A DNA stretch of 38,434 bases from NCBI GenBank assembly GCA_007692425.1, contig RECG01000026.1:1-38434 (forward strand), in the 5' to 3' direction. Under the pieces are notes generated by a model, which was not told the DNA's origin, did not search any database, and saw only the letters and a program-made list of their open reading frames with translations. Positions 32,414 through 38,434 of this stretch are shown one piece after another. Numbering within the stretch: position 1 is the stretch's first letter; the number at the start of each line of letters is the position of its first letter. Position numbers and translations under genes: made by a program. The stretch comes from Acholeplasmataceae bacterium (lineage in GTDB: Bacteria > Bacillota_I > Bacilli_A > Acholeplasmatales > Acholeplasmataceae).

Positions 32414-32440
32414 TTGGCACACTATATATCCGAGTGCCAG
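32414..32440. promoter_or_regulatory. Degenerate CIRCE element (HrcA operator)
   Basis: TTGGCACAC-N9-GAGTGCCAG fits the CIRCE layout TTAGCACTC-N9-GAGTGCTAA. The 9-base spacing is exact and the substitutions are partly compensatory (GGCAC/GTGCC stem). It lies directly after the promoter, in the groES leader, the standard place for HrcA heat-shock repression. Confidence 0.82.
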
Positions 32441-32455
32441 GAAGGAGGAGAAGAC

Positions 32456-32716
32456 ATGTTAAAACCTTTGGAAGATCATGTTGTCCTGAGCCTTGAAAAG
32501 GAGGAACGGACCACAGAAAGCGGCATCATCCTGACATCCGAGGAGAAAGACAAGCCCGCCATCGGCCATGTATTGTCAATCGGACCCAAGGTGGAATCCC
32601 TGAGTGAGGGTGACCGCGTTATTTATCAAAGTTATTCAGGTTCCAAAGTCAAGCTGGATGGCAATGAATACCTCATCATCCAAGCCAAGCACATTTTAGC
32701 GAAAATCGCCAAATAA
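32456..32716 (+). CDS. groES: Co-chaperonin GroES
   Basis: 86 residues from ATG 32456, with GGAAGGAGGAG just upstream; the longer frame to 32408 would run through the CIRCE element. Family marks are MLKPLEDHVVL at the start, a mobile loop with ERTTESGIILTSEEKDKP (about 16-33), GDRVIYQSYSGSKV and ILAKI at the end. It caps the GroEL cylinder. It is slightly shorter than the usual 94-97 residues. GroEL follows after 12 bases. Confidence 0.96.
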   Translation: MLKPLEDHVVLSLEKEERTTESGIILTSEEKDKPAIGHVLSIGPKVESLSEGDRVIYQSYSGSKVKLDGNEYLIIQAKHILAKIAK

Positions 32717-34342
<1,626 letters not shown>

Positions 34343-34357
34343 GATGACATGAGTATG

Positions 34358-34387
34358 AAAAAAGTGTGAGCAATCACACTTTTTTTT
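34358..34387. terminator. Bidirectional intrinsic terminator after groEL
   Basis: AAAAAAGTGTGA-GCAA-TCACACTTTTTT, a long perfect stem flanked by A and T tracts. It serves groESL on the plus strand and the gene ending at 34386 on the minus strand. Confidence 0.92.
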
Positions 34388-34940
34388 ATCGTGTGTCCGG
34401 CATGGTTTTCAATCTGAACCAGGCACTGATCAACATGATGACAAAGGCCGCGGCAAGCGCACTCCATTTGAACATGGTCATCCACGGGACCAGCCAGTCA
34501 ATCACCCAGGTCCTCGCCGGATAACGGCTCATGACCAGGACGGCACCTGCGTTTTCCAAAAGATCAAACAGGAATCCGGCTAACGGCACGAGTACCAGCA
34601 GACGTTTCTTCCGATCTTGTTCCCACGGCTTGAGCAGCCAGGCGGTCGTCGGCACCAAAAACATCACATAGGCCAGGGGCCAGGCAAGGTCGAAGGTGTA
34701 ACGGGCGTGGATGTAATAGGCGCGTCCTTCCACGCCATAGGCTTCCGCCATGGCATACAGATCACTTGCCGTGTAGAAAAATGACGTGTCAGGGGTGGGT
34801 TCACCTTTCAGGATTTTCGATGAGCGGACCGCTTCTGCCGGCAACACCCAGATCATGAAGACGGTGAAAAGCAACAATCCGAAGCCGACAATCAGACGGT
34901 TGGTCAGTTTGAAACACAAACGAGTGAAACGATCCAACAT
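34386..34940 (-). CDS. Uncharacterised four-helix membrane protein
   Basis: 184 residues from ATG 34940, with GAGGTGA 5 bases upstream; the longer frame overlaps the TraX-like gene and has unlike composition. There are four hydrophobic helices (about 15-36, 83-103, 115-138, 155-176) and, between the first two, a 45-residue extracytoplasmic segment with PDTSFFYTASDLYAMAEAYG and GRAYYIHARYTFD. I recall similar uncharacterised proteins in Bacillota but no function. It starts 14 bases after the TraX-like gene's stop, so the two form a pair. Confidence 0.75.
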   Translation of the reverse strand: MLDRFTRLCFKLTNRLIVGFGLLLFTVFMIWVLPAEAVRSSKILKGEPTPDTSFFYTASDLYAMAEAYGVEGRAYYIHARYTFDLAWPLAYVMFLVPTTAWLLKPWEQDRKKRLLVLVPLAGFLFDLLENAGAVLVMSRYPARTWVIDWLVPWMTMFKWSALAAAFVIMLISAWFRLKTMPDTR

Positions 34941-34954
34941 GAGGTCACCTCTTC

Positions 34955-35659
34955 TCAAAGCCAATAGGCGATCAGCATCAAGATGCCGATATGAAGCGGA
35001 TAATAGACATAAAAGAACCAGCGGTTGCTTTTCCCTCTTCTGCCATTGTAGGCGAACAACATCAAAAGCGCGATGATCGCCAGCAATTGCAGCTGCATGA
35101 AACCATAATAAGGGATGGCGGGCATGACGAGCGGCCCATAGACGTACAATAATGTCAGGGTAACACCCGCCAACAGTTGCCATTGGACACGACGCAAGAT
35201 GCCAAAAGCGATGATCAGCAACACGCCGTACATGCCGTAAGGCGTGCCCAGCCAACCGGCCAAGACCACGATAAGCAAGGCAAAGGGACGGAGCCAGACG
35301 CGTTTCTCATGAAGCAAGACAAGGGCGCTGAGCCCGAAAAACAGCGGCAGGATGAAATTGACTGACGAACCGGTGCCTGTGAAAGGCAACACGCTGTAAT
35401 TGATGTGCGTATAAAGATAATAACCAACCAGGAAAACTTCAATCAACAAGGTGTACAGCATCAGACGCAGCCAATAGGCAAAACGGTTACGGGTATGGTG
35501 AAAACCTTCGGCGATCATGAACGCAAAAAGGGGAAAGGCAATCCGGCCGATCCCGCGCAGCAGCCAGTGAAGAAGGGTGGTCGAATGGATCAGGTAGACC
35601 GCAATATGGTCTATGGTCATGGTGATGACGCCGATCCATTTCAATTGGCTTGCATTCAT
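34955..35659 (-). CDS. TraX-family membrane protein
   Basis: 234 residues from ATG 35659 (AAGGAGG 6 bases before). About eight hydrophobic helices. TraX marks are LKWIGVITMTIDHIAVYL at the N-terminus, RGIGRIAFPLFAFMIAEGFHHT after helix 2, and FYVYYPLHIGILMLIAYW at the C-terminus. F-plasmid TraX acetylates pilin; chromosomal relatives in Bacillota are presumed membrane acyltransferases with unknown targets. The conserved Asp-His in TIDHIA and the YYPLH His are present. No conjugation genes are near, so a chromosomal cell-envelope role is more likely. Confidence 0.88.
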   Translation of the reverse strand: MNASQLKWIGVITMTIDHIAVYLIHSTTLLHWLLRGIGRIAFPLFAFMIAEGFHHTRNRFAYWLRLMLYTLLIEVFLVGYYLYTHINYSVLPFTGTGSSVNFILPLFFGLSALVLLHEKRVWLRPFALLIVVLAGWLGTPYGMYGVLLIIAFGILRRVQWQLLAGVTLTLLYVYGPLVMPAIPYYGFMQLQLLAIIALLMLFAYNGRRGKSNRWFFYVYYPLHIGILMLIAYWL

Positions 35660-35718
35660 GCTTGCCTCCTTGGTGTTTATCATTATTTTATCATTTTTTC
35701 TCACAAACAACGTTTTAG

Positions 35719-35741
35719 AATAAAATGAAATATGTTACAAT
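35719..35741 (+). promoter_or_regulatory. Candidate promoter of hppA
   Basis: TGT-TACAAT (hexamer 35736-35741) is an extended -10, with a weak TTTAGA-like -35 about 16 bases upstream. It leaves a leader of about 115 bases. A TTGACA at 35799-35804 is closer to the gene but has only a poor -10 at the right distance. Confidence 0.45.
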
Positions 35742-35858
35742 GATTTATATTCACCACGTGAAATCCAAACACCCATCCATGGCATGATGTCATTGCCTTT
35801 GACATGATATCTGCCATTGACATAAAAACAAATCATTTCCAATAAAAGGAGATTACAC

Positions 35859-38045
35859 ATGTCATTCGATCAATTATCAACGACAGCCCTGTTCATCGGC
35901 ATTGCCATGGCACTTGCCGTGATTGCCATGCTATACGCCTGGGTGCTGAACCGCAAGCTTCTCAAAATCGCGGTCACCCATGAACGCATCGATGAAATCG
36001 GCAATTACATCTACGAGGGTGCCATGGCGTTCATGAGACGCCAATACCGGATCATCTTCTACTTTGCCATCGTGGTTGCCACGGTGCTGGCGCTCACTGA
36101 ACTCATTCCCACCTTGCGTGGATCCGAGGGTGTCGGTTGGCGGTCAGCCATTGCGTTCCTCTTTGGCGCTTTATTCTCCGGTCTGGCTGGCTGGGCCGGC
36201 ATGATCACTGCCATCAAAGCCAATTCAAGAACGGCGCAAGCCGCCAACGAAGCTGGCATGCCGGCCGCACTCAGGGTCGCTTTCAGCGGTGGTTCGGTCA
36301 TGGGACTCAGCGTGGTCGGTCTCAGTCTTTTCGGACTGGCCGGATTGTTTTTTACTTTCTATTTCCTGTTTGGTGGCAACAGTGGTGATCCCACCACACA
36401 ATACATCGCCATGGTCAACGCCGTCCACACGGTGGCCGGTTATGGTCTTGGTGCATCATTGATCGCTTTGTTCAGCCGTGTCGGCGGCGGTATTTTCACT
36501 AAGGCCGCCGATGTCGGGGCCGACCTGGTCGGTAAAGTCGAAGCCGGTATTCCCGAAGACGACGCCCGTAATCCCGCGGTCATCGCTGATAATGTCGGCG
36601 ACAACGTCGGCGACGTCGCCGGACTCGGCAGCGATCTGACCGAATCTTATATCGGGTCGATCATCTCCGCGCTGACGCTTGGTATTTATGCGTTCGTACA
36701 CATCAATCCGGCTGATATCCTGACTGGTGGTGTACTCATCACCAATGAAGATTTTGCCGGTATCATGCGTTCGGTGCTGTTCCCGCTCATGGTGGCGGGT
36801 GCCGGCGTGCTGGCAGCAATCTTGGCCGTCGCCTTCATCAGGTTGCGCGACTGGCTCCGGCCGCAACGTGCCCTGGCCATTTCGACTTATGTCGCCGTCG
36901 CTTTCACGATGCTGGCGACGCTGATCTTCAGTCTGTTGATGTTTGAAGGTCTGCGTGCCTGGGGTGTCTTCGGTGCGGTCGGCATCGGTCTTTTGGTCGG
37001 CTTGGCCATCGGCTTCATCGCTGAGTATTATACGTCTAATGATTACAAGCACGTCCGTGATATCGCCGAACAGTCCACAACCGGTCACGCGACCAACATC
37101 ATCGCCGGTTTCGGTGTCGGCATGCAATCGACCTTTTTATCCGTGGTCGCCCTTGTCTCCGGCATCGTCATCTCTTATTTGTTGACCGGTGACATGTACG
37201 GCATCGCGCTGGCCGCAGTCGGCATGCTATCGACCGCCGGCATCACCATTTCGGTCGATGCCTACGGACCGATTGCCGACAATGCCGGCGGTATCGCACA
37301 GATGAGCCATCTTGATGAAGACGTCCGCAAGGTCACCGACAAGCTCGACTCCGTGGGCAACACCACGGCCGCCATCGGCAAGGGCTTCGCCATCGGTTCG
37401 GCCGCCTTGACCAGCATCGGCCTCTTCTTCGCCTTTGAAAAAGCGGCTGGTCTCTCCGCAGTCGACATCCTTGAACCTGGTGTCATCGTCGGTGTCTTTT
37501 TGGGCGGCATGCTGCCCTTCCTCTTCTCCTCGCTGGTCATCAAGTCCGTTGGCCGGGCGGCCAGCAAGATGATTGAAGAAGTCCGCAGACAATTTCAGGC
37601 CGATCCCGGCATCATGGCGGGCACATCACTGCCCGACTACGCCGCCTGCGTCGATATTTCGACCAAGGCCGCGCTCAAGGAAATGATCCTGCCGGCCATG
37701 CTCGCGGTCTTCACACCCATCATTGCCGGTCTCACGCTTGGCGCGCAGGGTCTGGCCGGTCTCTTGGTCGGCGCCCTGGTCTCATCAATCATGCTGGCGG
37801 TCTTCATGGCCAATGCCGGCGGTGCCTGGGACAACGCCAAGAAATACATCGAGGAAGGTCATCTCGGTGGCAAGGGTTCCGATGCACACAAGGCTGCCGT
37901 GACCGGTGACACGGTCGGTGATCCTTTCAAGGATACGGCCGGTCCCTCGCTCGACATCCTGATCAAGCTGATGTCCATCGTCTCCTTGATCATCGTGCCG
38001 GTCGTGATCAGCATCGAACCACTATTACACTTTTTGTTCAAATAG
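35859..38045 (+). CDS. hppA: K+-dependent membrane pyrophosphatase (ion-pumping)
   Basis: 728 residues, about 16 helices. Catalytic motifs are [18 protein letters not shown] and [18 protein letters not shown], and [16 protein letters not shown]. At the site that sets potassium need it reads [10 protein letters not shown] (500-509) with Ala504 and Gly507, the K+-dependent type, not the Lys/Thr of independent enzymes. Glu262 in DLTESYIGS is at the position found in Na+-pumping relatives such as that of Thermotoga, so Na+ transport is possible, but H+-pumping members of the K+-dependent group cannot be excluded. It turns pyrophosphate hydrolysis into an ion gradient. AAAAGGAGA precedes the ATG. 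Monocistronic, with a terminator. Confidence 0.95.
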   Translation: MSFDQLSTTALFIGIAMALAVIAMLYAWVLNRKLLKIAVTHERIDEIGNYIYEGAMAFMRRQYRIIFYFAIVVATVLALTELIPTLRGSEGVGWRSAIAFLFGALFSGLAGWAGMITAIKANSRTAQAANEAGMPAALRVAFSGGSVMGLSVVGLSLFGLAGLFFTFYFLFGGNSGDPTTQYIAMVNAVHTVAGYGLGASLIALFSRVGGGIFTKAADVGADLVGKVEAGIPEDDARNPAVIADNVGDNVGDVAGLGSDLTESYIGSIISALTLGIYAFVHINPADILTGGVLITNEDFAGIMRSVLFPLMVAGAGVLAAILAVAFIRLRDWLRPQRALAISTYVAVAFTMLATLIFSLLMFEGLRAWGVFGAVGIGLLVGLAIGFIAEYYTSNDYKHVRDIAEQSTTGHATNIIAGFGVGMQSTFLSVVALVSGIVISYLLTGDMYGIALAAVGMLSTAGITISVDAYGPIADNAGGIAQMSHLDEDVRKVTDKLDSVGNTTAAIGKGFAIGSAALTSIGLFFAFEKAAGLSAVDILEPGVIVGVFLGGMLPFLFSSLVIKSVGRAASKMIEEVRRQFQADPGIMAGTSLPDYAACVDISTKAALKEMILPAMLAVFTPIIAGLTLGAQGLAGLLVGALVSSIMLAVFMANAGGAWDNAKKYIEEGHLGGKGSDAHKAAVTGDTVGDPFKDTAGPSLDILIKLMSIVSLIIVPVVISIEPLLHFLFK

Positions 38046-38059
38046 ACATGTGCCATTGA

Positions 38060-38091
38060 AAATGCCCACCGACCTGGTGGGCATTTCTTTT
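38060..38091 (+). terminator. Intrinsic terminator after hppA
   Basis: AAATGCCCACC-GACCT-GGTGGGCATTT followed by CTTTT, 15 bases after the stop. Confidence 0.9.
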
Positions 38092-38110
38092 GACAGATGG
38101 GATGAAGCGT

Positions 38111-38434
38111 CTAGCGACGTTGGTAAACCCTCACTTCAAACGGCTTGAGCACATCGACCGGATCATCCGGTCCATGCTCGACATTTGTCAAAACTCTTTT
38201 CAACGGGACATCCTTCAATGCTTTCGGCATGGTGAAACGGGTCGGTTTGGAACGATGGTTGCCGACCACGAGCACAAGATCGGTGGCCAGACTCCGGGTA
38301 TAGACATAAAGATGGCGGTGTTCGGCTTCATACAAGGTGTAGTCGCCTTCGATGAACACCTGGTTGTTTTGCCTGAGGGCGATCAGCTGCCGGTAATAAT
38401 GAAGCACCGACAAGGGATCCTTGTCCTGTTTCTC
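38111..38434 (-). CDS. GH13 alpha-glucosidase (oligo-1,6-glucosidase type), C-terminal part
   Basis: The 3' end of a gene entering from the right edge: 107 residues, then stop at 38111. The reading frame is open to the window end. It begins EKQDKDPLSVLHYYRQLIALRQ, split here as the end of the catalytic barrel (DPLSVLHYYRQLIALR is the hallmark of the last helix of oligo-1,6-glucosidase-type enzymes), then a beta-sandwich domain C with GDYTLYEAEHRHLYVYTR and VLVVGNHRS. The catalytic residues lie outside the window, so substrate preference (isomaltose, trehalose-6-phosphate, sucrose) cannot be judged. Confidence 0.87.
   Translation of the reverse strand, partial: EKQDKDPLSVLHYYRQLIALRQNNQVFIEGDYTLYEAEHRHLYVYTRSLATDLVLVVGNHRSKPTRFTMPKALKDVPLKRVLTNVEHGPDDPVDVLKPFEVRVYQRR

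Noticed and set aside
32281-32496. Plus-strand open frame across the groESL promoter
   Set aside because: It runs through the promoter, CIRCE and groES start in another frame; no ribosome site.
34955-35659. Evidence of a conjugative element from the TraX-like gene
   Set aside because: No relaxase, coupling protein, integrase or attachment repeats are nearby; TraX relatives are common chromosomal genes in Bacillota.
36456-37127. Minus-strand open frame opposite hppA, and similar frames at 3152-3901, 13894-14511 and 33635-34177
   Set aside because: Highly acidic or His/Asp-rich low-complexity products on the complement of well-identified genes; no ribosome site or promoter.

Overview
The window looks like a chromosome segment of a Bacillota-type bacterium with roughly even GC content. 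TGA is used as an ordinary stop and TGG for Trp, so the code is not the mycoplasma one. Sigma-70-type promoters, strong AGGAGG ribosome binding sites, a degenerate CIRCE element, SipW-type signal peptides and lipoproteins support this. A GTP-type PEP carboxykinase, tryptophanase, K+-dependent membrane pyrophosphatase and an Mrp/Mbh-like antiporter suggest a fermentative, amino-acid-using anaerobe, possibly an uncultured Bacilli or Izemoplasma-like lineage (low confidence). I see no rRNA, tRNA, insertion sequence, prophage or CRISPR array.

Layout. (1) 1-8560, minus strand: a cyclic-di-GMP block. A c-di-GMP-I riboswitch with an overlapping intrinsic terminator (2538-2633) and its own promoter leads three tandem secreted proteins with SipW/TasA-type N-termini. 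Immediately upstream lie a GGDEF/EAL pseudo-enzyme pair-mate (2705-4141), a membrane sensor phosphodiesterase (4138-6732) and a PAS-GGDEF cyclase (6953-8476). The second messenger's synthesis, breakdown and probable output are thus adjacent. (2) 8596-12295: a YjbQ-family protein, then a TetR-regulated ABC-2 exporter operon with a tiny membrane protein. (3) 12332-18046, minus: Ogt, a LURP-one-like protein, Kbl, Tdh, a DUF998 protein and PckG, apparently one transcript joining threonine breakdown to PEP carboxykinase. (4) 18354-19598: acyltransferase with a zinc ribbon. (5) 19742-23992: seven-subunit Mrp/Mbh-like cation/proton antiporter module, overlapping genes, with no large MrpA. (6) 24015-26825, minus: small lipoprotein, alpha/beta hydrolase, cytochrome b5-like lipoprotein, ferric-reductase-like membrane protein and a TspO-like protein, a possible heme/redox cassette. 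(7) 27001-32161, minus: PgpA-like protein, CASTOR/POLLUX-like channel, membrane M28 peptidase, tryptophanase. (8) 32375-34342: groESL. (9) 34386-35659: two membrane proteins. (10) 35859-38045: membrane pyrophosphatase; then the 3' end of a GH13 glucosidase gene.

Functional picture. The membrane pyrophosphatase and the Mrp-like module point to ion-gradient energetics, probably involving Na+. Tdh/Kbl and TnaA degrade threonine and tryptophan to acetyl-CoA/glycine and pyruvate/indole/ammonia. The most unusual parts are the riboswitch-controlled surface-protein operon inside a c-di-GMP enzyme cluster, and the heme-like redox cassette.
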